A stretch of 64,000 nucleotides of DNA from Trichobilharzia szidati (taxonomy: Eukaryota; Platyhelminthes; Trematoda; Strigeidida; Schistosomatidae). Location: contig OX235271.1 in assembly GCA_944472155.2 (NCBI GenBank), positions 28,590,977 to 28,654,976 of the forward strand. The letters run 5' to 3'. Every line of letters starts with the position of its first letter. Position 1 is the first letter of the stretch. The notes beneath the pieces are model-generated. The model worked only from the letters and a program-made list of their open reading frames with translations, was not told the origin of the DNA and ran no database searches. A program made the translations under genes and the position numbers. Positions 45,185 through 55,719 of this stretch are shown here, one piece after another.

Positions 45185-45755
45185 AGGCAAAATCAGGAAG
45201 ACAACACAGACCTTCATTAATGTGAAATCAATGTGGAAATCTTCTGGACTCAGCATAAACAACAAGATTCAGATTTTCAACATCAATATTATGTCAGTTC
45301 TTCTGTGTGGCTACGAGACTTAGTGTGTTGTCAAAGGCATTTCTAACAGACTACATCAGACTTTCATCAACAACTGCCTCAACTGGCTCCATATTGAAGG
45401 CTAAATGGTTGGCCATAAGGAATTAGCGAGAATAAACTCTGTCTGGGAACAAACCAATCAAGAACCTATTGATCAACAAATATAATATAGTAGGAAATGG
45501 AGATGGATTGGTCATACGCTGAGGGGACCATCGAATGACATCGCGCGCCAATCTATTTCTCGAGTGTCATCCCAATGGGAAACGCTGAGATGGACATCCG
45601 AGTGTGATATGGGAGAGATCGTTTTAGGAGGAGATGAGAGGTTATCGGCTGTCGTGGTCGCAGTTGAAGAGGACAGCAGAAAATAGAAGAAAGTGGAGAT
45701 GTGTTGTTGAAGCCTTATGTTCCACTTGGAACCAAATTATAGTAATAATGCTATT
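45185..45755 (+). mobile_element. RTE-A LINE 3' copy
   Basis: Starts just after the LTR TSD with the thumb region (GKIRKTTQTFI-like) and continues through 'ggaaatggagatggattgg' (RKWRWIG) to the tail 'ttatgttccacttgg' near 45725, with stops. Resembles 40475-41470 more than 50020-51048. Confidence 0.65.
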
Positions 45756-46173
45756 AGATTTGAAATACTGACTAACGCTTTATCACCTTAATTTTGTCTT
45801 TGTCTCCGCGAAATGCACACTGGTAGTCTGAAATCAAATTGGAATTTTTTGCCTGAGTACATTTGATAACTCATCAAAACTTCATACAATTTGTCTTCTT
45901 GTTGAGAAACATGTACAAAGCGAGAATTAAAAACGCACCTGGATGATATGCGCTTATATTTTTATCATTTTGCAAATCCCTTTCAACTCCTTACAATCGG
46001 TAAAAAGCGGTGTATGTATATGTATACATATGATAAAACAGGGTGTGGATATAATTTCGTCGCCATGGTAGGAACTGCGAATAACATAAGTTCGGAATGA
46101 TGTCAGTCGTTAAAAGTATTCGGCATTAAAAGGATTCACTACTTAAACGATATTCAGATTATAGTATCTTAGA
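45756..46173. other. No gene recognised
   Basis: Nothing recognised within intron 2. Confidence 0.4.
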
Positions 46174-46372
46174 TTAATTTCAATTGTTTGGTTTTCGTCA
46201 CCAAACAACATTAATTTCAGAGATTATTCAAAAACCAAGGCGCACTCGACTCCTGTTTCGTCCTATTTCGGGACTCCTCAGAATACACGACCTTCCCCCT
46301 ACAAGGACGGAATCTGGGAACTTCAGATTACGAGGTCAAGTGGCCACTCAGCCACTTCGGCTAAGTGAAATT
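46174..46372 (-). mobile_element. SINE with tRNA-like head and hammerhead core
   Basis: On minus, an A-box-like gaagtggctgagtggcc (about 46365) and 'gttcccagattcc' precede a region with core CTGAGGA, stem II gtcccgaaataggac, GAAA and GTC (about 46282-46235). All core bases are present, but stem I pairs poorly and the stem III palindrome is broken (ACAGGAGT), so activity is doubtful. Confidence 0.6.
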
Positions 46373-46599
46373 CAATCACTAATAAATTCTAACTTTGTCA
46401 ACTGGTGATTTGGCGCTTTCCTCAGCCAGTGGCTTTGATAAACATGCATTTCACCTTGACATGATGGACCCCAAGTAATCATGACTTCCCACTACAGCTT
46501 CAGGACATCAGTCCAGTAGCCATCAGTAAGCTGGCGATAGATATTCAGATTATAAAATTTGTCAGGATTTCGGATTACTTTCGATTGTTATAATTTCGA

Positions 46600-46770
46600 A
46601 TGAATGGTTAATGAGATTGATCTAATAATCCGAAGGTTCCAGGTTCGATCCTTGTAGGGATAGTAGGGTGCTCTGATTGACAGTCCTCATACAGGACAAA
46701 GTGGATGTTCAGTGCTCCCTGGTTTCCTATGATCTTTCTGACTGATTTTGGTTCATAACGAAAATCTAAT
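46600..46770 (+). mobile_element. Diverged SINE-4-like unit
   Basis: B box ggttccaggttcgatcc at about 46638, then an eroded hammerhead region (cagtcctcatacaggacaa, tcagtgctccctgg). The core is not recognisable. Confidence 0.5.
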
Positions 46771-46805
46771 AACTGAAGTTAATCCGAAATTCTCACAAAT
46801 CCTAT

Positions 46806-47109
46806 TGTAACAACAGAAGACAAGGGTCAGGCAACAGATCGTTTATTAAGGAAAATCAACACATATTTATAGATTTTAATGTACATTATTGTAGGTTAAT
46901 ATTAGTAGAAAATACAGTCTTTTGATTGGTTGTTTCTCACACGTAGTTAACCTTGCATCTCTTTGTGGCTGTGTCAGATCATCCATTTGCTAACTGTATC
47001 CGCCTACGCAAAGCCTTTGTTCTCATTTTCTCACCACCTATATTGGGGACATAAACATTGACGTCAATTACTGTCTACCAACTTTGACTAGCAGCCAGCT
47101 CTCACAACA
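46806..47109 (-). mobile_element. Solo LTR
   Basis: 304 bp, same family as 24959-25265 but inverted to it. On + it begins tgtaacaacagaag and ends ctctcacaaca, flanked by ctat at 46802-46805 and 47110-47113. Confidence 0.8.
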
Positions 47110-47399
47110 CTATAATCCAAATATTAGTGACTTTGATTGTGATAATTCATCACTTTTATTAATACACTGTTTCATCAAAATTTGTGTATAAATGCGACTG
47201 TGCAACTTAGGAGGAGATTGAATTCACCGAAAAGGGCCTGTCCACTGAACTACTTATTTTATTGTTTTTATTAATGCCTAAATGGGGATTATTTAGTGAG
47301 TATTCTGTTTACCTTTCTACTGATACCGTTTACTGAGTTGTTATTTTTTTAAAACCGCCTCATTTCGCCATCAGTATTTCTTTGTTTTTACCTCCATAG

Positions 47400-47945
47400 T
47401 GTATGACAAGTGTTCAGAAGGTTATGTTTTTTATCATTTGCTAACCAACCAACAGCAACAAAAAAACCAGCACCAATTACCATCAACGGGAGAGACTTAG
47501 CAGAGGTTACCTCCTTCACTTATCTAAGAAACATCGTATCAACCACAGGCGACAGCACGGATTATGTCGAAGCCAGTCAGAATTGGAAAGGCAAGATACG
47601 CCTTCATCAACCTGAAATCATTTTGGAAATCTTATGCCCTGCACTCACTATAAAGAGCAAGATTCGGATTTTAAACACAAATGTGAAGTCAGTCAGGCAG
47701 TTCTTCTATACGGGTCAAAACTTGACACGCGCGTCAAGGAAAAGGATTTCCAACAATTTACAGACTTTTATCAGCAGCTACCTTCGTTGGCTCCACACTG
47801 AAGATCGAATGACCAGCCAGAAAGAATCAGTGACAAGAAATTCTGGCAACAAACCAACCAACAGTCGACGGCTCAACAAATATGTAGGAGAAAATGGACA
47901 CGGATCAGGCATAACTTAAGCGCTACAGTCTAGCGTGACCAACTC
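47400..47945 (+). mobile_element. RTE-A LINE fragment
   Basis: The frame 47410-47919 carries APITINGRDLAEVTSFTYLRN, then thumb sequence, and stops after RLNKYVGENGHGSGI. It lacks the final RPRVTWRRS block and tail. Confidence 0.7.
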
Positions 47946-48044
47946 GCCCTGTTCGTTTTCTAACTCAGAAGTGAATTGGATTCCGTCTACTATTGAGTTT
48001 ATATGTGTTAAAGAATAAGGGATATGTTCAGATTTCAATACATT

Positions 48045-48580
48045 GAATGTGTCATCCACATATCTCCACCATAACTAGTAGATTGGGGTCAACTAGATTA
48101 TTGGAATATAAAAATTTAGCTAGACCTAGAACAATTGACCCCGCTAAGTTAAATAACCTGGAAAAAAGCTCAGGCATTGCATTGCATTCACTTGCATGTA
48201 ACCACAGAATAGGTGGTGTGAGACAGGGTGAGAATATTAAAAGGTAATATACTTAGGTGGAGACAGAGAAAGGTTAATCGTTGAAGCTTTGTTTATCGAT
48301 TCAATACCGCACACGTGTAATCGGAATGATGCAACGCGGCCTATACCGGAGATATGGAAAGTGGCAACAAACAACAAAGGGAAGTTGGAGAGACAGAATG
48401 AGAGAAAATATATATAAGACAAATTGTGAAACAGTGTGACTAAAATTGATACGATTATGAGCAATAATTTATGCTCGAAACCTTGTCATCCAGTTGCTAA
48501 TACTGCATCATCACTATGTGATATTTAAAATAACCTTACCTATTATGGAATTAAGTTTCATCACAGTACCCAAGTTCTAC
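48045..48580 (+). mobile_element. PLE-B endonuclease end and 3' pLTR
   Basis: The plus strand encodes a degraded RLLEYKNLARPRTIDPAK block (48047-48247), then RERLIVEALFIDS (48265), and a pLTR at 48425-48580. The pLTR contains the GAGCA/TGCTC stem followed by 'gaaac' at 48455-48482. Confidence 0.6.
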
Positions 48581-48699
48581 ACTTGCATTAATAAAGCTCA
48601 TAAGACTAGAAAACCTAAATTTGATGTGCATGAAGTCAAATGAAAAAATGAAGATGATGATGAGGATGCAATACAGTGAGTTGAATTCAAAGGATCAAA

Positions 48700-49570
48700 G
48701 ATTAAATCTAATGTGAAAAATCGAATCACCCAACCAGAAAGACACAACTGAAAGAACTGAAAACCTACTTACAAAATTGCTGAAGAGAATGAAAGAAGAT
48801 TCAGTCATAACATCGGAGGTTTATGAGCAAATAAAACCATGCAGTTCAACTATTTCAAGACTGTATGGACTGCCTAAAGTGCATAAGGAGAATGTCCCAC
48901 TTCGACATGGTTAACTCACCATATCAACAAATCGCGAAGTGGCTAGCTGATATCCTCGAACCAATTAAGAGACATAAGACAAAATATAGCCTCAGAGATA
49001 CAGTTGACTTCATCGACTCAGTGAAGGATGTCAACGTGTCTGAAAGACAAATGATCTCACTAGATGTCACCTCTCTATTCACAAGTATCCTCCTAACCGA
49101 AACAATATGCTTCATTTGTAATTACATCGAAACCAACAACCTAGAAGTTCCCCCCCCCCCCAATAAACTACCTGAAGGAACTTCTCAGATGTAAGTTCAA
49201 TATCCAGTTAAAATTCAATGAAAAGTTCTATGTACAGAAAGATGGGGTAGCCATGGGGTCTCCTTTCGGTTCACTCCTAGCTGACTGCTTCATGGTGAGT
49301 CTTGAAAACAACATCCTCAATCCCTTGATAAGTCAACTGCACTTATACAAGAGATACGTAGATGATATGTTTATTATCTGTGATGAAAATTAAGATTTAG
49401 ATTCTCTCCTCAAAACCTTCAACGCAGCGCATCCATCAATAAGTTTCACCTTAGAACGGGAATGGAACAACGTATTTCCATTCCTTGATGTACTACTCAC
49501 CAGACGACACGACTGTACGATCCAAAGATTGATATACCCCAAGCCAATATTAAAAAGTCAAGAGAAAAAT
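48700..49570 (+). pseudogene. PLE reverse transcriptase core, frameshifted at a C12 run
   Basis: PLE RT read on + in two or more frames. SRLYGLPKVHKENVPL (about 48856) and ISLDVTSLFTSI (motif A, both in 48850-49090) precede a run of twelve C at 49150-49161 that shifts the frame. Then come GVAMGSPFGSLLADCFM (about 49245), LYKRYVDDMFIICDEN (motif C, both Asp intact, 49345-49390), a stop, and FPFLDVLLTRR (about 49480). No endonuclease follows. It is the only PLE copy in the window with an intact YVDD. Confidence 0.75.
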
Positions 49571-50019
49571 GGGTAGAGGTGGGTTGAAACAAAATGAAGA
49601 ATGCAGAAGTTATAGAGTTACTAAGGAGAGAGTTATCCGGGTAAATGAAGTCCCACAACAGACTTCTTTTCAACATTTACGTCAGATTTCAGTCGTTTTA
49701 TTGCGGTAGCTTCAGTACACTGAAGAAGGCTTGAGCTGTTTTGTCTCGTTATTATTAATTTGGGTTCCCCAAATACATCCACTCAGTGTTCTGTTTCCAT
49801 CAGGTATTATTAGTCTTTTTTAGGAGAAATTTCGCTCTTATAATGTATATATATACCAAAAATTTGAGATAACCTTACCAACTGTATGTTTTGTTTCACT
49901 GTGAATATCTTAAAACAATCCTAACTAGATAACTGATTTTTGATGACGAACAAAGCAAACTTAACCAAATTGCTACGGTAACTTCAACGCATAAATATAT
50001 TAAAAATACCAAAAATATA
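49571..50019. other. No gene recognised
   Basis: Nothing recognised. 49700-49760 may be an old hammerhead-SINE scrap. Confidence 0.3.
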
Positions 50020-51048
50020 AACAATAACCTTATTTTTCGCTGGAATCGGGGAAGTGAAATGACGCAGGCCGGTGAAAGCCTTCGGGAAGCCAGTCAGCCG
50101 ATGTGCCTTCTTTCGATGAAAGCAAAAATAAGGATGGGGACGTGGAATGTTCGTACAATGTACGAAGCTGGGAAGGCTGCTCAGGTAGCTGCAGAAATGA
50201 GAAGATATGGAATAGAAGTGTTGGGAATCTGCGAGAGCAGATGGAACGGATGTGGAAGGTGCCAACTATCAACTGGAGAGACGGTAATCTATTCCGGTCA
50301 TCCAGAGGACAACCATGAGCACACCGAGGGAGTAACCATCATGATGTCACCAACAGCAGTCAAAGCTCTCATACAGTGGGAACCAATCTCCTCCAGGATA
50401 ATGACAGCTAGGTTCAACTCAACTTCATTCAATTATCTAGGGAGCATTGTCTCAACTACACGAGGAACGGACGAGGATGTCAAATCGGGAATCGGGAAAG
50501 TGAGAAACACATTCACCAACCTGAAACAAATCTGGAAATCTTCGTCACTCAGCATCAATAACAAAATTCGGATTTTCAATACAAACGTCAAGTCAGTCAG
50601 TCCTTCTATACGGATGGATCAGAAACTTGGCGGCGGGTCACAAAGAATATTTCCAACAGCCTGTTGCAGACCTTTATCAACAACTGTCTTCGCTGGCTCT
50701 ATACTGAAGATCAGATGGCCGGAAAGAATCACCAACAAGAAACTATGGGAACAAACAAAACAAGAACCAATCACTCAAGAAATATGCAGGAGAAAGTGGA
50801 GATGGATTGGACACTCGCTGAGGAGGCCACTGGGTGACATCGCGCGTCAGGCCAGTGCTCGAGTGGAACCCGAAATGGAAGCGGCGATTGGGACATCCAA
50901 GGGTGACATGGAGGAGATCGTGTGAAGATGAGTTGAAACAGTATGGTCTAGCATGGACGCAGGTGAAAAGTACGACAGAAGACAGAAGCGAGTGGAGACG
51001 TGTAGTTGAAGCCCTATGTTCCACTAGGAACCCAAGGGAACAATAATA
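50020..51048 (+). mobile_element. RTE-A deletion derivative: AP endonuclease joined to 3' end
   Basis: The frame 50059-50925 encodes an APE-type endonuclease N-terminus (KIRMGTWNVRTMYEAGKA; IEVLGICESRWNG; GVTIMMS). It then jumps, near codon 116 (about 50420), straight into the C-terminal FNYLGSIVSTTRGTDEDV region, thumb, RKWRWIGHSLRRPLGDIA and, frameshifted, RVTWRRSCEDELKQYGL. The end of the nuclease and the entire RT palm are missing. The tail (ttccactaggaacccaagg, AATAATAATTATT) is intact, so it could be copied in trans. Confidence 0.8.
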
Positions 51049-51363
51049 ATTATTATTAGGTTCGACGCAGCTGCAGAGAACTAGTGCAATAAACTGAATC
51101 CATAGTATTCTGCACGAATGTTTACTCTATCTGTCTCTGCTCAAATTTATAAGGTGAAACATTTTCTTACTTGAAAATCATTAAAAATCAAATCACAAAT
51201 GACCGTGGATGGATTGTTTACTATATGTAATCAAACAGAAAAGGAGCCGGTGGAAGACTGCAACTTTTCTTAAACACATGCATCTATAATAACCATGTGT
51301 TTATGTGTATCTGCAACGGATTGGACGTTGATATTAAGAGGATGTGAAGCACCTAGAGTAAAG

Positions 51364-51600
51364 GTTATTATTACTATTCCCTTGAGTTCCGAGTGGAACA
51401 TAGGACTTCAACAACACATCTCCATTTCACTGTGTTCTCCACAGTCCTCTTTTTGGCTGACTTCACGACGGCCCCTAAGCTTTCATAACCAGCCACTTGA
51501 TCTTCAATATGGAGCCAGCTGTTGAAGTGTTCTTGGTGGCGCTCCAAGTTTCTGACTGATATAAAACAATGGACTGAATAGTGGTGTTAGGGATCTGAAT
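51364..51600 (-). mobile_element. RTE-A LINE 3' scrap
   Basis: The tail complement starts at 51364 (ttattattactattcccttgag). The body is heavily deleted and reaches the thumb at about 51600. Confidence 0.6.
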
Positions 51601-51728
51601 GTTGTTCGTTATGCTAAGTTAGCATGAATATTAAACCATTAAATTATTTAGCAATCAAAATATTATATGTTGTTTTCAAAGTTCACATCAGCATGGATAA
51701 CCCTGGTGTAAATGAGATTACTTTATGG

Positions 51729-51928
51729 TGCGTCGGTGGCACAGCGTTTAGGACTCTCACCGACCATGCACATGGTCCGAGGTTCGGTCCCCGGACGACG
51801 CACACCTGATATCAATTGGAAGGCCTGCAAAATTTGGTCTACCGATATCGCATGCTGAAAATTCCATACTTGTACCAATAATGCGGCGTGGGATCACTCT
51901 ATAATCAAAAATAAATAAATAAATAAAA
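51729..51928 (+). mobile_element. SINE-2, complete copy
   Basis: Full tRNA-like head (tgcgtcggtggcacagcg; B box gaggttcggtcccc; closing gacgcac), the SINE-2 body and an AAATAAATAAAT tail. It has the best-preserved head of this family. Intron 2. Confidence 0.8.
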
Positions 51929-52078
51929 ATCCTAATCGCTTATCTTAGATCTTAAACAAATATATTCAACAAAATATCCATTCAAAGAATATTGAAGACA
52001 ACTTTTTAAGCTTGAATAACTTCAGTTTTCTCTCTCTCACTCACTCTCTACGTTCTTTTCTTTTATCTCACTATTTAG

Positions 52079-52220
52079 ATAAACAGTGCCAATAAAATGT
52101 TATTCACAGGCAGCATAGATCATACAGCAAGATCATGGTCAATTGAAACTGGTAAAGCTATAAGAACTTTCTCCAGACATGGTCGTGCAGTGAATTATGT
52201 CAGAAATTATAAAACAATGC
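52079..52220 (+). CDS. WDR86: WDR86-like WD40 protein, exon 3
   Basis: 142 nt, missed by simple ORF finding because it is short. Acceptor tctcactatttag|ataaac after a long pyrimidine tract, donor acaatgc|gtaagc. It enters in phase 0 (exon 2 ends on a codon) and leaves in phase 1. It encodes INSANKMLFTGSIDHTARSW, the rest of WD repeat 6, and SIETGKAIRTF leading to repeat 7 (HGRAVNYVRNYKTM). The 'GS.DHTA.SW' block repeats the motif of exon 2. Confidence 0.85.
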
Positions 52221-52626
52221 GTAAGCTGCTCACAAGCACATCATTATTTCACTAAAAATCATCTTGTAAAAGATAAAATATGCCTTCCGACTATAAACGC
52301 TTTAATATCTCATAGCATTATTTCGTTTATATTTTGTTTTCAATTGTAATTTTATTATTACTAATACTTTCATGTGTCTTACTTCTATGCTCATCGCTAA
52401 CTGATGCGGATATGACTCACTGGCTTGTGCACACGACTTTCAACCTATGCGTCTTGGGTTCGAGTCACGCTCCACCTACTTCAGCCTGAGTGGCGACTGG
52501 GTAGCATCACCAGCTCTCACACAACAAGCGTAGCTCGTATAGCCTAGTACATGAAATGTTTGATCCGGATAACTCATTCACTACTAAATGGTCTTTGTTA
52601 ACAAATACGTCAATTATTATAATTAG

Positions 52627-52865
52627 TGTGCGTCGGTGGCATAGCGGTTAGGACGCTCGCCGACCATGTACATGGTCCGGGGTTTGATCCCCGGGCGACG
52701 CACTCCCTTTGCCTCGCTAAGCCAGAACTAAAAGCTGATGAAGAGGAAAGGTTGGGAATGAGGCTGGCAACCCCATCCTGTAAAAATAATCACCACTGCT
52801 ACAGAAACTTCAAGCCTCTAGCTTGAAGCCCTATGTTCCACTGGAAATGTGAAGGAATAAAAAAA
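52627..52865 (+). mobile_element. SINE-1 with 11-bp TSD
   Basis: Complete head (A box ggcatagcggttagg, B box ggggtttgatcccc), SINE-1 body, RTE-A-like 3' end (gccctatgttccactgg) and A-rich tail. It is flanked by attataattag at 52616-52626 and 52866-52876. Confidence 0.85.
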
Positions 52866-53069
52866 ATTATAATTAGTAGTAGTAACCCTTCATTTGTAAA
52901 TATCAAAAGATCGTGTAGCTGAAGTATTCAGGACATAACTCATACAGTTTCGATTTCAATATTCATAGTTATTTTCATAGCATCACCTTCCGAGTGGAGC
53001 ATACACCTTCAACCTATAGAGATTTGAAGTTTCAGTATCGATGATGTTTTTTCTTCAGTTGGATGGGAT

Positions 53070-53268
53070 GGGGGCCCTTGAGCGGAACCCGAAAGGGAAG
53101 CGGCGATTGGGACGTCCAAGGGTGACATGGAGGAGATCGTGTGAAGAGGAACTGAAACAGTATGGATTAACATGGATGCAAGTGAAAAGTACAGCAGAAG
53201 ACAGAAGCAAGTGGATACGTGCAGTTGAAGCCCTATGTTCCACTAGGAACCCAAGGGAACAATAATAA
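53070..53268 (+). mobile_element. RTE-A LINE 3' end
   Basis: Only the last coding block (RRLGRPRVTWRRSCEEELKQ; then AVEALCSTRNPREQ, frame to 53265) and the AATAATAA tail. It looks young: the terminal frame is fully open. Confidence 0.8.
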
Positions 53269-53269
53269 T

Positions 53270-53405
53270 AAATCCTAGGCCTAACTTTAAGTTAGCTGTA
53301 ATACACCCTAAATCTAATTTGTCTCCAACTTAATCCTAATCCTAACCTTTTCCATAACCTAACCAAAATCAAGTCTTAACTTAACCCTAATCTAAGTCAT
53401 TTGGG
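53270..53405. repeat. Degenerate CCTAA-rich stretch
   Basis: Many irregular cctaa/cctaat/ccctaa units (cttaatcctaatcctaacc; cttaaccctaatctaag). Telomere-like in composition but irregular; possibly a chance or old microsatellite at the RTE-A tail. Confidence 0.4.
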
Positions 53406-53427
53406 TGAATTCCGAAACTTGTATAGG

Positions 53428-53812
53428 ATTATTATTATTCCTTTGGCTTCCTAGTGGAATTTAGGGCTTCAGCAGCAGCACATCTCCACTGCTTTTCAGA
53501 TGGCTTCACAATTACCGAGAAGCTCTCATCTCCCTTGGCATACTATCTCATCCATGTCACTCTCAGAAGCCCAACTTGTTGTTTCGCATTCGGCTCCCAT
53601 TCGATGGCCTTCATGGAGTGTGATGTCACTCACTCACTGGTCCCCTCAGCGTGTGTCCAATCCATCTCCATTCCCTTCGGAATATTTGTTCTGGTTTGGT
53701 TAGTTGTCAAAGGTACTTATTTTTAGTCCTTTCCGACTGGCTATTTGATATTCACTATAGAGCCAGCGAAAGCAGCTGTTGATAAAAATCTACAATAGGC
53801 TGCTGAAATACT
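53428..53812 (-). mobile_element. RTE-A LINE 3' fragment, diverged
   Basis: The tail complement (attattattcctttgg) is at 53428. The eroded coding end runs to about 53812, where RTE-B begins. Confidence 0.6.
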
Positions 53813-55100
53813 TTTGCCTGTCTGTTTTCGACATAGAACTTTGCACATATGTGCGGCAGTTCAAGTCGCCACACTCCATGTAGCACTCAAAGTAAGAGAA
53901 GAAAGTAGGAGAAATGCATAATATAGTCAGTAAACAGAGGTGTGAGACAAAGGAATAGTAATAACGAAGAACAAAACAGTTTCATTGGAAATCATGAGTT
54001 ACAAGGAATGGATGTATCTGCACCAGCCATTGAGAACGACGATTTTGAGCCATGTCACCAATTGTTTCCAACCACTGATTTTTACTGTCCCGAGGACCCC
54101 AACCAGTCAGGAAGTCTACACATTCCTATATGGCTTAGACTAACTGTTGTAGATTTCATTGACTGGTGCCATGTTTTGGCTTGACCGCCGCTCTCTCTTT
54201 TCCAGCCTGACCCTATATCAGCTAACATTGACCGTCGAGGAAGGCGATGACTAAGCATACGTAACACATGTCCTAACTATCTCAGTCGATGTAATTTCAC
54301 AGTCATGTTGTTTGATTTCCCCTCCTTACCTAGCACTCGACGCCTAACCTCAGTATTGCTCACCTTATTATACCACTTCACGTGGGAGATAAAACGCAGA
54401 CACCTATGATCAAAGACAGCTAATCTTTCCATATCTGTGACTCTCAATGGCCAGGTCTCATAGCCATAAAGGAGGACGGAGTGGACTGTTGAGCAGTACA
54501 CACCCCTTTGGTCGATAGTCGGATATCGCGTCTACGCCAGAGACGGCGTAAACTAGCATATGCGAAACTAGCCCTCTGTATCCGTGCTGAAATTTCGTCA
54601 GAGATCAACCCGATGGCACTGGCTGATGGTACTTCCCAAGTAAGTGAAGCGGTCAACGTGCTCTACCACTTCACTTCCTATTTCTAATCTAGAGGTCGGT
54701 GTAGTCCAATTCTGCAACATCATCAAACATTTTACAGGGGCTGTCTCCACCGTACTTAAATACCTCTGGAGTCAATGCATCAGGTCCCGCTGCTTTGCCT
54801 TGCTTCAGATTAGTGACAGCTTTAGTAACCTCAGTTAAGGAAGGAGGACCTATGTCTATATCCCATTCACGGAGGTGTTGGATGTTCGGCAGGTTAAGTG
54901 TGTCTGTAGGCCAATTAAACTGCTCCTCACAGTGTTCTTTCCAGCGTTCCAGTCGTCTACCCTGGGAGCTAATTATGGTGTCATTTTTCTCCGAGATTGT
55001 TTCACTTATCATTTGCCTTTTGCCACCTGTTTCCTTGATAAGCCTGAATAGTTGTCTGGTGTTGCCAGTCGCGCCAATCCTCTCATCTACACAGACGTAT
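53813..55100 (-). mobile_element. RTE-B LINE with RT palm deleted
   Basis: On minus: RT N-terminal domain 55012-54689 (RRLERWKEHCEEQFNWP; PSLTEVTKAVTNLKQGKAAG, then PDALTPEVFKYGG), then a direct jump near 54680 into LEIGSEVVE.VDRFTYLGS, ISARIQRASFAYASLRRLW (54656-54444), LLYGYETWPLRVTDMERL (54501-54277) and MLRMLSHRLPRRSMLADIG (54267-54082). The 3' tail ends at 53813 in cctgtctg. Motifs A to C of the RT are missing. Confidence 0.8.
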
Positions 55101-55124
55101 TGATATTTGATATTTATTAGTCTT

Positions 55125-55450
55125 TAAAATCCGAATCTTGTTCTCTATGCTTAATGCAGTAGATGTTTTCAGGCTGATTTCAGAGTAATGTAGGTCTGCA
55201 TTGCCTTTCCGATCCTGGCTGACTTGTAGCTGAAACAATCCTGTCTAAATAAGTGAAAGAAGAAGTCAGTCCTTTCAAATTTCTCCCGTTTACAGTGATT
55301 GGTGCCTTATTTTGTTGTTGGTTAAGTATTTTTATGACCTCTGTCTTCTCTGTGTTCACTTGAATTCCTATCTTCACTGCCCACCTCTTCTGACAACTTG
55401 TTGGTTTTTGCCTGTAGATCTTCGAGTTTGTATAACATTAGACGTCCACA
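55125..55450 (-). mobile_element. RTE-A LINE fragment
   Basis: The minus strand gives KLEDLQAKTNKLSEEV (55543-55322 frame) and APITVNGRNLKGLTSSFTYL (55377-55180). It covers the zone after the YADD and has lost the 3' end. Confidence 0.6.
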
Positions 55451-55719
55451 TAAGAGGTCGGTAGATATTCTTTTAACACGCCAAAGAAGATTTTTTATGC
55501 ATATGATTTTGCTTACCTGGCTTTCTATAATTGTTCCGTGCAAGATGATTAGTGTGTTGGTTTCTTTTGGATCTTGACATCTCTTTCTTTACATTTTATC
55601 GACACTCTGTCATGATTAATGTAATAACCTAACAAGCAGTCTGGCTGTAGTTCCAAAAATTTAATTCTCTTCATATTTTTGTTAACATTTATTGCCTTCT
55701 ATTTAAAAAAAATTAAATC

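Noticed and set aside
51729..51805. tRNA gene
   Set aside because: A and B boxes and acceptor-like ends are present, but the anticodon arm is malformed and the same head recurs fused to fixed bodies with A-rich tails; it is a SINE head.
53270..53405. True telomere or chromosome end
   Set aside because: Units are irregular and the sequence lies within intron 3 of the WD40 gene.
53942..54184. 80-codon gene present twice (also 58946-59188)
   Set aside because: The two frames are identical, but they lie antisense to the RTE-B 3' coding end in both places; identity reflects the repeat, not protein conservation.
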